Shown: piece after piece, positions 42,875 through 51,865 of the stretch
Position numbering within the stretch: the stretch's first letter is position 1
Layout: every line of letters starts with the position of its first letter
DNA from: an uncultured Bacteroidales bacterium
GTDB lineage: Bacteria > Bacteroidota > Bacteroidia > Bacteroidales > UBA932
Length of the DNA: 64,000 nt
Assembly: GCA_900316675.1 (NCBI GenBank)
Contig: ONDR01000005.1
Coordinates: 128,321 to 192,320 of the forward strand
Reading direction: 5' to 3'
The notes under the pieces: generated by a model
What the model was told of the DNA's origin: nothing
The model's input: only the letters and a program-made list of their open reading frames with translations
Database searches by the model: none
Program-made: the position numbers and the translations under genes

Positions 42875-43192
42875 ATGGCTGTAGTGGATTTGGCACTGTT
42901 TAAGGCACACGTAAGGGCCGACGACTTCGCGGGAGACGACACGCTTTTGCAGCACTATTTAGATGCTGCGGAAGCTGCCGTTATCCGCGACACGAACCGC
43001 ACCGAAGCGGAACTGACCGAAATAAACGGCGGGACTTTCCCGGTGCAGATTAAGCAGGCCATTATGCTGCTGGGCGCGCACTGGTACAACCAGCGCGAAA
43101 GCGTCGCCAGTGTAGAAATGCGCGAAGTGCCAGATACACTACAGGCCCTAATCAAGCCCTTTAGAAAGTTAGCGGAAGACAAAGCGCAGTAA
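42875..43192 (+). CDS. Head-tail connector protein (gp6-like)
   Basis: A 105-residue, mostly helical protein (VVDLALFKAHVRADDFAGDD; LLGAHWYNQRESV) of the gp6/DUF3199 connector type that binds under the portal. It is first in the connector series after the capsid gene, the standard position. The next gene starts 1 bp later. Confidence 0.85.
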   Translation: MAVVDLALFKAHVRADDFAGDDTLLQHYLDAAEAAVIRDTNRTEAELTEINGGTFPVQIKQAIMLLGAHWYNQRESVASVEMREVPDTLQALIKPFRKLAEDKAQ

Positions 43193-43193
43193 G

Positions 43194-43514
43194 ATGCAAG
43201 CGGGACGTATGAAATATCGGCTTACCCTGCTGGAACCTGTGCGGACTACCAGTAAATCCGGAAACGAGCGCGTAACATATACGCCCACGGTTACGGTCTG
43301 GGCCGAAAGGGTAAAGCAGAGTGGCCACCGCAGCGAAGAAGTAGGCGAACACTTCGCCGACTACGGCGCGGACTTCAATATACGCGACGCGCACCTGGTA
43401 GCGGAAAACTGGCGGGTGCAGCAGCTGGGCGGTAACCTGTACACGGTTACAAACATAATCCCTAATCTGGACAGAGGGTACAAAACTTTGGTGTGTGTGA
43501 GGGTAAACGAGTAG
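43194..43514 (+). CDS. Head closure (stopper) protein
   Basis: A 106-residue beta-rich protein (MKYRLTLLEPVRTTSKSGNE; VWAERVKQSGHRSEEVG) of the SPP1 gp16 / phage head-tail joining family. ATG at 43194 follows the previous stop by 1 bp; Met 43209 is an alternative. Confidence 0.82.
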   Translation: MQAGRMKYRLTLLEPVRTTSKSGNERVTYTPTVTVWAERVKQSGHRSEEVGEHFADYGADFNIRDAHLVAENWRVQQLGGNLYTVTNIIPNLDRGYKTLVCVRVNE

Positions 43515-43526
43515 CAGGCGCAGGTT

Positions 43527-44060
43527 ATGGGCTTCCAGTATGACGACAGCAATTTGCAGCGGTTATTCGCTGAAATGGAGCCAAAGCAAAGGTTACAGGC
43601 GTTAAAGGGCGGTTTCCGCAGGGAAGCTAACCAGGTACGCAAAACAGCTGTAAACAACCTACGCAGTACCGGCATCCGTACAGACCGCGACCTGGAAAGC
43701 GGCGTACGTGCAGTCGTCTTTAAGAAGCAGGCGGGCTTCCGTGTTACAATCGGCACAAAGAAAGCCGGCAAATCTGGTGGCAAGTCTTACGGCTTCCATA
43801 AGAACCGGCAGGGCCTGGAAAAGCCTATACTAATTTGGGCTGAGGGCGGCACGGAAGAACGCCGCACAAAGTCGAACGCAGGCAAGCATACGCGCCGGTT
43901 TACTTACCGGCTTCGCAAGGGCCACTACACTGGGCGTATGCGCCGCTACGGCTTTATGAAGCAGACCAGCGACCAGGTGGCCGGCACCGTTACCGAAAAC
44001 CTGCATAACGAAGTTATCCGAAGCGTCGAAAAAGTAGCAAAGAAATATGGCTGTATCTAA
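43527..44060 (+). CDS. HK97 gp10-like tail-joining protein
   Basis: A 177-residue basic protein with an N-terminal helix pair (LRRLFAEMEPKQRLQALKGG-like) and a glycine/lysine-rich middle, as in the HK97 gp10 family. It overlaps the next gene by 14 bp. Position between the head closure and DUF3168 genes is standard. Confidence 0.78.
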   Translation: MGFQYDDSNLQRLFAEMEPKQRLQALKGGFRREANQVRKTAVNNLRSTGIRTDRDLESGVRAVVFKKQAGFRVTIGTKKAGKSGGKSYGFHKNRQGLEKPILIWAEGGTEERRTKSNAGKHTRRFTYRLRKGHYTGRMRRYGFMKQTSDQVAGTVTENLHNEVIRSVEKVAKKYGCI

Positions 44061-44448
44061 AACGTCCCTGCACGCAGGCGACCTTATCCGCGAAATACTG
44101 CTGGACAGCACCGACGTGTCGGCGCGCTGTAACAAGATTTTCCCGGTGGCCGTGGATAACGCGGTACTTCCGTATATCCTTTACCGCCGGGTGTCCCTGG
44201 AACAGAACGCTAACAAGGCGGGCCAGCCGGGCGCGGATAGCGTCAGTATCGAAGTGATCTGTTTTACGGCAGACTACGACGACGGCGTAGAGCTGGCCGA
44301 AGCCGTCCGGGACGCGCTGGACAATAAGCGCGACATACAGGACGACGACGAAACGCTGGTTATGCGCAGCTGCACCCTGGTGGACAGCGAAGAAGCCTGG
44401 CAGGACGACGCGTACGTACAGCAGTTAGTGTTTAACGTCAAGATTTAA
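44047..44448 (+). CDS. Tail terminator/completion protein (DUF3168)
   Basis: A 133-residue protein with the DUF3168 pattern: an N-terminal helix, FPVAVDNAVLPYILYRRVSL, EVICFTADYDDGVELAEAVRDAL and a final LVFNVKI strand. These proteins cap the tail tube at the head side. Confidence 0.85.
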   Translation: MAVSKTSLHAGDLIREILLDSTDVSARCNKIFPVAVDNAVLPYILYRRVSLEQNANKAGQPGADSVSIEVICFTADYDDGVELAEAVRDALDNKRDIQDDDETLVMRSCTLVDSEEAWQDDAYVQQLVFNVKI

Positions 44449-44469
44449 CCGATTAAAAGATAAAGCATT

Positions 44470-44934
44470 ATGGCAAAGACTGCACGCACCGGCTACTGCA
44501 ATGGTAGCGATATGCTGGTTTACGTCGGCGGCAAGGCCGTGGGCCACTGCACCACCCACACCGCAACGTTTGCCAGTGAGACCAAAGACCGCGCCGTAAA
44601 GCCTGTGGCTTCGGCGACCCTTTCCGCTGGACTGTGGAAACAGAAAGGCGTGGTAGGGCTTTCTATCTCCATTTCCGCAGAGGGACTGGTACACTACGAC
44701 GAAACCGAAAGCGGCTTCAAAGAGCTGCTGGCCGCCTGGAAGACTGGCGCGCCTGTAACCGTCAAGTGTATGGAACGCGAGGGCGACGACCAGCCGTACC
44801 TGGAAGGTAGCTTCGTTATCGCCAATTTGGAGCGCACCGACCCGGCGCAGGACGACGCTACCTACAGCATCCAGCTGGAGAATAACGGCGAGCCTACCAC
44901 CCTGGACGAAACCGCGATCACTGAGAACTCGTAA
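44470..44934 (+). CDS. Major tail tube protein
   Basis: A 154-residue beta-rich protein (GSDMLVYVGGKAVGHCTTHT; GLSISISAEGLVHYDE; DDATYSIQLENNGEPT) of the TP901-1/HK97 tube fold. Size and position just before the tail-assembly chaperone pair are standard for siphophages. Confidence 0.88.
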   Translation: MAKTARTGYCNGSDMLVYVGGKAVGHCTTHTATFASETKDRAVKPVASATLSAGLWKQKGVVGLSISISAEGLVHYDETESGFKELLAAWKTGAPVTVKCMEREGDDQPYLEGSFVIANLERTDPAQDDATYSIQLENNGEPTTLDETAITENS

Positions 44935-44945
44935 CCTGTCTTTCT

Positions 44946-45251
44946 ATGGCAAAGATAGAAGTAACTATTAACGGCAAAGCATACCCCTGTAGCCAGACTA
45001 TGGGGGCTATGCTTCGCTTTAAGGAGCAGACCGGTAAGGAAATTACCGAAATGGACGCAGCCAGTTTTAACGACCAGGTTACTTTCCTGTGGTGCTGCGT
45101 GAAGTCTGCCTGCGCCCGCGAAAAAATCCCCTTTGACCTGTCGCTGATGGAATTTGCCGACAGCATCGAACCGGAAGAAATGGCGGCCTGGAATAAGGCC
45201 GAAGCTGGCGCGGTACAGCAGGCACCAGAGGGCGACACCCCAAAAGAGTAA
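44946..45251 (+). CDS. Tail assembly chaperone (G-like, unshifted product)
   Basis: A 101-residue protein (MAKIEVTINGKAYPCSQTMG) equivalent to lambda gpG. It ends CCA-AAA-GAG-TAA. The slippery sequence CCCAAAA at 45239-45245 lies just before the stop and allows -1 shifting into the following frame to give a G-T fusion of about 213 residues. Confidence 0.85.
   Translation: MAKIEVTINGKAYPCSQTMGAMLRFKEQTGKEITEMDAASFNDQVTFLWCCVKSACAREKIPFDLSLMEFADSIEPEEMAAWNKAEAGAVQQAPEGDTPKE
45239..45245 (+). promoter_or_regulatory. -1 ribosomal frameshift site CCCAAAA
   Basis: The heptamer has the X-XXY-YYZ form in the zero frame (C-CCA-AAA). A -1 slip continues AGA-GTA-AAG-CCC into a frame open to 45586 that has no early start codon of its own. 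Lambda-like tails use such a shift to make the G-T chaperone. Confidence 0.75.
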
Positions 45252-45586
45252 AGCCCGCCGGTATCTACGATCTGCTGGGCCTGGCACTGGGCCGTATCGG
45301 GTTATCGCGCGACGACTTCGCCGCGCTGCTGCCGGAAGAATTTATAGCGGTTTGTGAAAGCTGGCGAAAATCGCAGGACGAAGCCAGTAAAGCAGAGTGG
45401 GAGCGTATGCGCCTGCTGGCCACTATCACAATACAGCCGCACGTCAAAGGTAAGCTAACCCCGCAGAAACTGTTACCGCTTCCGTGGGATCGCCAAAAGG
45501 CACCACGCGAAGACGCGCCGAAGCTCACTAAAGAGCAGCAGCACGACCGCTTTAGGAATTTGTTACACCGCTTAGGAGAGGATTAG
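45245..45586 (+). CDS. Tail assembly chaperone T-like extension (made by -1 frameshift)
   Basis: A frame of 113 codons (AGIYDLLGLALGRIGLSRDD; SWRKSQDEASKAEWERMRLL; ending LHRLGED). The first possible ATG lies far inside, so it is best read as the shifted continuation of the preceding gene. The helical composition and its position directly before the tape measure gene (5-bp gap) match gpT. Confidence 0.78.
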   Translation, partial: RVKPAGIYDLLGLALGRIGLSRDDFAALLPEEFIAVCESWRKSQDEASKAEWERMRLLATITIQPHVKGKLTPQKLLPLPWDRQKAPREDAPKLTKEQQHDRFRNLLHRLGED

Positions 45587-45591
45587 TAAAA

Positions 45592-48500
45592 ATGGCTGGC
45601 AAAAGCACTATATCTATTACTTTCAAACTGGACGGCGACGGCAAAGGGTTTAAGTCCCTAACCGCCGACGCTGACGGTTTGAAGCAGGTAATTACCGCGT
45701 CCGTAGTTGAGGCCCAGAAGCTCAACAAATCTATGATGGACTGGAGCCTATCGGTACAGGCCATAGGACAGGTAAGCAATGCCGTAAGCCAGCTTAATAA
45801 TACTTTCCAGCAGATTACCGGCGAAAGCAACCAGTTTACCAAAGCTATGCGCGCCGCTAACACGATGGCGGGCAAAGACGCGGCGGGCTTCAAGCAGCTA
45901 AAAGGCCAGGTGGCCGACCTGGCTAAAGAGTTACCGATAGCACGCGACCAGCTGGCAAACGGTCTGTACCAGGTAATTTCTAACGGTGTCCCCGAAGATA
46001 ACTGGCTGTCTTTCCTGGAAGCTACCGCCAAAGCATCTATAGGCGGTTTGGCTGACCTCAACCAGGCAGTAACCGTAACGGCTACGATTATCAAAAACTA
46101 CGGCCTGGCCTGGGAAGACGCGGGTAGTATCCAGGACAAAATACAGATGACCGCCAAAAACGGCGTTACGACCTTTGAACAGCTGGCCGACGCTTTGCCG
46201 TCCGTGGCTGGATCGGCGGCGCAGCTGGGCGTGTCTATCGACGAACTAATGGCGGTATTTGCTACCTGCACCGGCGTAACCGGTAATACCGCCGAAGTGT
46301 CCACGCAGTTGTCGGCTGTCCTTAAGGCCCTTATTAAGCCGTCCACGGAAGCCGCTAAAGCTGCGGAAGCTATGGGCATCCAGTTTGACGCTGCCGGCAT
46401 CCGGGCGGCTGGTGGTTTGGATAACTTCTTAAAGGAGTTAGACCAAACTATTAACCAGTACGCCCAGAGTACCGGCGAACTGAGCGAAACGATATACGGT
46501 AACCTTTTCGGCAGTGCGCGCGCCCTGCGTTTGCTCACTTCGCTAACCGGCGAACAGGCCGACAAGTTTACCGAAAATATCGGCATTATGGCCGACAGTG
46601 CCGGCAGCATCGACCAGGCGTTTAACGAAATGGCCAGTACTGGCGAAGCGGCGGCACAGAAACTTAAGAACCAGTTTGCTGGTATTACCGACGCTATTGC
46701 TGGTATTATGCGCCCGGCTGCGCCTATTATGGCGTTTTCGGCAAACGTCCTTATTACTGTAAATAGTGTAGCCACACTGACCAAAACACTTAAGGCCCTT
46801 AACCTTACGCAGGTACTTACGGCCACCCGCGCTAAAGCCAGCGGCGCGGCTATGCTGCTGCTGGGCCTTAACACCAACAAAGCCGCCGCCGTGCAGCGTG
46901 TCTTTAACGGCGCGCTGCGCAGTGGCACTTACGCCGCTACTGCTTTCAAAATCGCCCTGCGTGGGCTTATGATAGCTACCGGCGTGGGTATCGCTATCGC
47001 AGCCGTTACGGCCATTATCGAAGCGTTTACCAATAAGAGCGAAGACGCGACCGAACAAACCGACCTGCTGGCCGAAGCGGAAGACGCGTTTAAGTCCAAG
47101 TTTGCCGAAGTCAAAACGGCCCTGGACGCTGAAATAAAAAAGCTGGGCGAACTGATCCGCGCGAAGCAGGACACTGCCGACGCAGTGGCCCACCTTAACA
47201 CCGAATACGGCGAAATCTTCGGTACGCATAAAACCGCTGCCGACTGGTACGACACCCTTACCACGAAGTCGAAAGACTACGCCACCCAGCTGGCCTTTGA
47301 AGCTAAGGCCGCCAGTCTTAACGCGAAAATGGCCGAAAACGCGGCGCAGATACATATTAACGCCGAAAAGATGCGGCGTATGGCCGAAGCCGGCGAAGAC
47401 AAACGCCAGGTTTATAAGACGTATGGTACTTCGTCGTCTGGCGCGGTTATGGGTGGCTATGTAACCGAAGATAACCCGGAATATACGGCCCTTTCCGACC
47501 AGATTAACCAACTTACCGCTGATAACGCAGCCCTGGAAAAAGAGCTGGGCGTAGTGAACGCTGCCGCCGAAAAGTACAAGGCCAGTGTATCCGGTGCCGG
47601 CGACGCTGCCGCTGGTGCTGCTAAGCAGGTGGCCATAGCAGAAATGAACCTTAACCAGGTTAAGGCGAAGTTAGAAGCTAATGAGAAAGCCGGCGCGGCT
47701 ACTACTGACCCCAAAGAACTGGCGCGCCTTAAGGCCGAAAACCAGCAGCTGCAAGCCCGCAAAGAGGTGCTGGAAGATATGCAGGGGCTGGGTAAGTCCG
47801 GCAGTGGTGGTGCTAAATTTACCGCTGATCCGAAAACCTTAAAGGAACTTTCGGACAATATCGAAATATACAAAAAGAAGCTGACCGGTGCAGACACCGC
47901 AGAACAGCGCGCGATCCAGGCGCAGATAATCGCCTGGCAGCGCAAGAAAGACGAAATAGAGCTGGCCCAGAAAGCAGCTGCCGTGCCGGCAGAAATCCAG
48001 ACGCTGGACGACGTGGCCAAAGCCCTGGACTACCTGCGCGAAAAACGCAAGGCCGCCAGCGCGGAAGATATAGCAGGCATCGACGCGCAGATAGCCGAAA
48101 TGGAAATGCTACAGGCCACTATGGAAAGGCCGGTATCTATTTCGTACCTGTCCAGCCTTAAAGACATAGACGCGGAAATAGCCTACCAGCGCAAAAAGCG
48201 CGAGTACGCCCACGGTGCCACGATAGCCGAAATAGACGCGGAAATAGCCCGCCTGGAACGTCTCAAAGCCGCCAGCGAGAACGCCGGTATTTTGGGCATC
48301 CCTAACGACCAGCTTAAGAGTTACGACCAGCTTAACGCGAAGCTGGCCTACTACCGTACCCTGCTGGACACGGCCACCGCCGCCGAACGCGCCGACATAC
48401 AGGCACAGATCGACGCGCTGGAAGAATTAAAGGCCGCCTGGGATGCTGCTACTGCTGCGGCTAATATCCCGGAAGACTTTAGCCAGCTGGACAGCATCGA

Positions 48501-49512
48501 AAAGCTGGATAAAGCTATAGCCGCCTATACGGCCCTGCAAAAGAAGTCCAGCGCAGACGAAGTGCTGGCCATACAGCAGACGATTAACGCCCTGGAAGCA
48601 AAGCGCAGTGCCATACAGCGCAGCATCGACATAGCCAAAGCCCAGCAGGAAGTAAACGATATTTCCGGCCTGGGTAACCGCGAATTTACGCTGAAAATCC
48701 GCAGTATCGGTTTTGACGAACTGACGGAAAAGATACGCAGCCTGCGCCGCCAGCTGGCCGACCTCAACAACCCGGTAACCGAAAAGCAGCGGGCCGACAT
48801 AGAAGCCCTTATAGCTACGTACGAAAGCTGGCGTAGCGTCTGCGCCCAGTCTATCGACACCTACCGTAACGCCTGGGACGGTATCAAGGGCATAGGTAAC
48901 GCGATCCAGAACGTTACCGACGCGTTAGAGGGTAACGGTAACGCCTGGCAAAAGATAACCGCTATTATCGACGCTTTCTTTAGCGTGGTGGACGGCATAA
49001 AGGCCGTTATTACGGTTATCGAAATGCTGAACGCTGCGACTACGGCGCACACTGCCGCAAAGGCCGCAGAAACTGCCGCCGTTACTACGGAAGCTGCCGC
49101 AGAGACCGCAGCCGGTACGTCGAAGATCGCCACTAACGCGGCGGTTATGGCTTCTAATATCGCGCTGGCTAATACTAATATGGCCGTGGCCGCTTCCGGT
49201 GCTGCGTCTTCGCAGGCCAGTATCCCTTATATCGGCCCTATCCTGGCTATCGCCGCAGTGGCCAGCGTTATAGCTGCTATTCTGGCTATCCCGAAGTTTG
49301 CGGACGGTGGCCTGGCTTATGGCCCTACGCTGGGTATGTTTGGCGAATACGCCGGCGCAAGCAATAACCCCGAAGTGGTGGCCCCGCTGGACAAACTGCG
49401 CGGTATGCTGGAACCCAGCGACGGTTTTAGCGGCAAGGTAAGGTTTGAAATAGCGGGCCGTACCCTGGTAGGTATCCTGGAAAAAGAAACGGACTTAAGG
49501 AAACGCAGCTAA
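45592..49512 (+). CDS. Tail tape measure protein
   Basis: A 1306-residue protein. An N-terminal helical region contains the tape-measure core (TGESNQFTKAMRAANTMAG; KGLALEQLADAL-like VTTFEQLADALPSVAGSAAQLG). Hydrophobic segments lie near 360-500, long Ala/Glu/Lys coiled coils near 620-1080, and a Gly/Ala-rich hydrophobic end (YIGPILAIAAVASVIAAILA) precedes FADGGLAYGPTLG. Tail length should be roughly proportional: about 190-200 nm at 0.15 nm per residue. Confidence 0.93.
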   Translation: MAGKSTISITFKLDGDGKGFKSLTADADGLKQVITASVVEAQKLNKSMMDWSLSVQAIGQVSNAVSQLNNTFQQITGESNQFTKAMRAANTMAGKDAAGFKQLKGQVADLAKELPIARDQLANGLYQVISNGVPEDNWLSFLEATAKASIGGLADLNQAVTVTATIIKNYGLAWEDAGSIQDKIQMTAKNGVTTFEQLADALPSVAGSAAQLGVSIDELMAVFATCTGVTGNTAEVSTQLSAVLKALIKPSTEAAKAAEAMGIQFDAAGIRAAGGLDNFLKELDQTINQYAQSTGELSETIYGNLFGSARALRLLTSLTGEQADKFTENIGIMADSAGSIDQAFNEMASTGEAAAQKLKNQFAGITDAIAGIMRPAAPIMAFSANVLITVNSVATLTKTLKALNLTQVLTATRAKASGAAMLLLGLNTNKAAAVQRVFNGALRSGTYAATAFKIALRGLMIATGVGIAIAAVTAIIEAFTNKSEDATEQTDLLAEAEDAFKSKFAEVKTALDAEIKKLGELIRAKQDTADAVAHLNTEYGEIFGTHKTAADWYDTLTTKSKDYATQLAFEAKAASLNAKMAENAAQIHINAEKMRRMAEAGEDKRQVYKTYGTSSSGAVMGGYVTEDNPEYTALSDQINQLTADNAALEKELGVVNAAAEKYKASVSGAGDAAAGAAKQVAIAEMNLNQVKAKLEANEKAGAATTDPKELARLKAENQQLQARKEVLEDMQGLGKSGSGGAKFTADPKTLKELSDNIEIYKKKLTGADTAEQRAIQAQIIAWQRKKDEIELAQKAAAVPAEIQTLDDVAKALDYLREKRKAASAEDIAGIDAQIAEMEMLQATMERPVSISYLSSLKDIDAEIAYQRKKREYAHGATIAEIDAEIARLERLKAASENAGILGIPNDQLKSYDQLNAKLAYYRTLLDTATAAERADIQAQIDALEELKAAWDAATAAANIPEDFSQLDSIEKLDKAIAAYTALQKKSSADEVLAIQQTINALEAKRSAIQRSIDIAKAQQEVNDISGLGNREFTLKIRSIGFDELTEKIRSLRRQLADLNNPVTEKQRADIEALIATYESWRSVCAQSIDTYRNAWDGIKGIGNAIQNVTDALEGNGNAWQKITAIIDAFFSVVDGIKAVITVIEMLNAATTAHTAAKAAETAAVTTEAAAETAAGTSKIATNAAVMASNIALANTNMAVAASGAASSQASIPYIGPILAIAAVASVIAAILAIPKFADGGLAYGPTLGMFGEYAGASNNPEVVAPLDKLRGMLEPSDGFSGKVRFEIAGRTLVGILEKETDLRKRS

Positions 49513-49513
49513 G

Positions 49514-51862
49514 ATGGCAAAGCAGTTACGATATGCAGGCGAATTTCTTAGCCAGCACGGCATAGTCTGGCGGGTAGAAATTTTACAGGAAGCAGCGCAG
49601 CCGTTTGCTTCCGTCGGCCCGCTGACCTTTGAAGCCCGCGAGCCGCTGGTAATAGAGTGGAAGAAAGCCGACAAAGAAGAAGTGCTGTGCGGCTCTACTG
49701 CTACTATCCGCGTGGAAAGCCCCGGCGACCGGACGTACGAAGACCTGTACACTATCGAAGTGGGGGCTATACGTATGGACGTTTACAGGGGTGGATACCT
49801 GTACTGGTCTGGCGCACTGGATCCGGAATTTTACGAAGAACCCTACGAAAGGGCGGCAAATTACCCGGTTTCGCTGACCTTTTCGGACTTCGGTATATTT
49901 GACCGGCTAAGCTATAATTTAGCAGAAATGCAGACAGTTTACGCGGTCGTTTCGGACGCGCTTAGCCGCAGTACGATTAACTTTACCAGCATCGACCAGT
50001 CGCTAATTTCGTCTTACCTCAATGGTGCCAAACTAACCCTGGGCGCGCTGCGCGTACGCAGCGATAATTTCTACGACGAAGACGGTATAGCCAGCAGCCT
50101 TAAAGACGTTATCGAGGGTATATTTTTACCCCTGGGCCTGCGTATGGTGCAGCGTAACGGTCGTATCTGGGTATATGACCTTAACGGCTTATACACACTG
50201 GCCAGCCAGGCGCAGATCGAGTGGAACGGCGACAGCCAGACTATGGGTACCGACAAGGTGGCCAATAACGTAAAAATTACCTGGAATACCTACGCGCAGG
50301 GCGGTAAGCAAGGCCCAGAAGACTGCTGGCTGGAAGAAGTGGATAAGAACCTGGTAAACGTCAATAATACCAGTATGGCCACTTCGCCTAATACCCACTG
50401 CCAGTACGTCAGCTTCCACTACAGTACCGATATGCACGACTGGTTTGATGCTACGGACGCAGGGTTTACGCTGTGGCTGTGCGACCAGCAGTACGGCAAA
50501 AACGCCACCCTTAACGCGCCCGGTATCAAATTCTTTAAGATAGTCGAACAAAACGACGGACAGGAAAGCGAGGGCGTCGCCGTTATGTGGACTGCCTACC
50601 ACGGCTACGCTACCGGCGGCGGTGGCTGGTTTGACAGCAGCAGTGCTGCGGTAAGCTGGCAGGTACGCGGATTACAGGGTATAGGTATTACCAGCCTGGA
50701 TAATTTTGGTACTAACCTGGATACCGTACTGGGTGGCACGCTGGCCGCCTGTGGCGGTAAACTGTTTACCAGTGAAAAGGTATGGATACCGCCGGTGGAC
50801 GAAGCCGGTAACCTGCTGCTGCGTGTTACCCTGCCTATGCTGATGGACTGCCGGTTTAATCCGTTTGAGAGTGCCAGCAACCTTATGAAAGGTATGAAGC
50901 AGGAAGACTGGTACAAACAGTGGCAGGAAAGGGGCAATTTTGTGTATATCCCTGTTACGCTTAAATTCCAGCCGGACGGCTCCAATACGGTGTACTGCTG
51001 GACTAATCGCAGTATCGTAGGGCAGGACGTAAGTAATTATCCTGTAAAGACCCTTGCGGACACCTACGGCAGCTGGCAGGTGTACCGGCCTAATGACGAC
51101 GAAGCCCCGGACGTTTGGGGCTATATGTGCTACTGGGATAAGAAAAACGACGGCGACAGCTGCGGTGTTATGGGCTGGAAAGTGAACCGGCCCGGAAAGA
51201 ACACCTACACTAAGAGCGTTACCACCCTGCTTAAAGAGTGCGACGACGGCCAGTACGTGCCGTTCCCGTCCAGCACCAGGGGCGGCAAAATCTGGCTGGA
51301 AGTGCGGAAGTCTGGCTGGATCATATCGGACGGCAGCACTAACCTGCCGACCAGCGGCAGCACGTCGAACCCTAAAGGATTGTGGCAGAAAATCGGCATA
51401 ATCCTGTTTAAGCTGCCGCAGTTTGAAATCGTGAACCGCCAGCAGTTTGATATGGAAGTAAACACCGACGACGTGGAGTACCAGGCAGAGATTAACGCCG
51501 CCGCCAAAGAAAGTATCGAATTTGATACGATTTGCGGCACCCACAAAGACGGTGTACCCACGGCACGCGGTGCATATTTCGCCACCGGTAGCGGCCAGCA
51601 GGTAAAGCGACTTTCCAGGGCTGGCCGCCTTACACAGGCAGAAGAACTGCTGATAGGTACCCTGTATAGTCAGTATGCCCAGCGGCGTACCACCCTTAGC
51701 GGCGAAGCCGAACTGCCGACCGGCGGGCTAAAGGTGTACACCGAGCAGAACCAGGGCGACAAGCTGTTTTTAATGCAGGGCGAAGTTATGGACACGATAG
51801 CGGATACGTCCGAAGTTTCGATAGTGGAACTGCGCCCGGACGAATACGATAAAGCAGATTAG
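49514..51862 (+). CDS. Tail tip/baseplate protein
   Basis: A 782-residue protein starting MAKQLRYAGEFLSQHGIVWR. The N-terminal third resembles distal tail/hub proteins (strand-rich, PLTFEAREPLVIEW; VYRGGYLYWSGALDPEFYEE), the remainder is large and beta-rich. It follows the tape measure gene after 1 bp, where Dit/Tal-type proteins are encoded. The similarity is positional and compositional, not motif-based. Confidence 0.7.
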   Translation: MAKQLRYAGEFLSQHGIVWRVEILQEAAQPFASVGPLTFEAREPLVIEWKKADKEEVLCGSTATIRVESPGDRTYEDLYTIEVGAIRMDVYRGGYLYWSGALDPEFYEEPYERAANYPVSLTFSDFGIFDRLSYNLAEMQTVYAVVSDALSRSTINFTSIDQSLISSYLNGAKLTLGALRVRSDNFYDEDGIASSLKDVIEGIFLPLGLRMVQRNGRIWVYDLNGLYTLASQAQIEWNGDSQTMGTDKVANNVKITWNTYAQGGKQGPEDCWLEEVDKNLVNVNNTSMATSPNTHCQYVSFHYSTDMHDWFDATDAGFTLWLCDQQYGKNATLNAPGIKFFKIVEQNDGQESEGVAVMWTAYHGYATGGGGWFDSSSAAVSWQVRGLQGIGITSLDNFGTNLDTVLGGTLAACGGKLFTSEKVWIPPVDEAGNLLLRVTLPMLMDCRFNPFESASNLMKGMKQEDWYKQWQERGNFVYIPVTLKFQPDGSNTVYCWTNRSIVGQDVSNYPVKTLADTYGSWQVYRPNDDEAPDVWGYMCYWDKKNDGDSCGVMGWKVNRPGKNTYTKSVTTLLKECDDGQYVPFPSSTRGGKIWLEVRKSGWIISDGSTNLPTSGSTSNPKGLWQKIGIILFKLPQFEIVNRQQFDMEVNTDDVEYQAEINAAAKESIEFDTICGTHKDGVPTARGAYFATGSGQQVKRLSRAGRLTQAEELLIGTLYSQYAQRRTTLSGEAELPTGGLKVYTEQNQGDKLFLMQGEVMDTIADTSEVSIVELRPDEYDKAD

Positions 51863-51865
51863 CGT

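Noticed and set aside
41458..42942. 494-codon leftward open frame opposite the major capsid gene
   Set aside because: Long antisense frames are expected in GC-rich biased codons. The sense strand carries the capsid fold, and no initiation signal is seen for the antisense frame.
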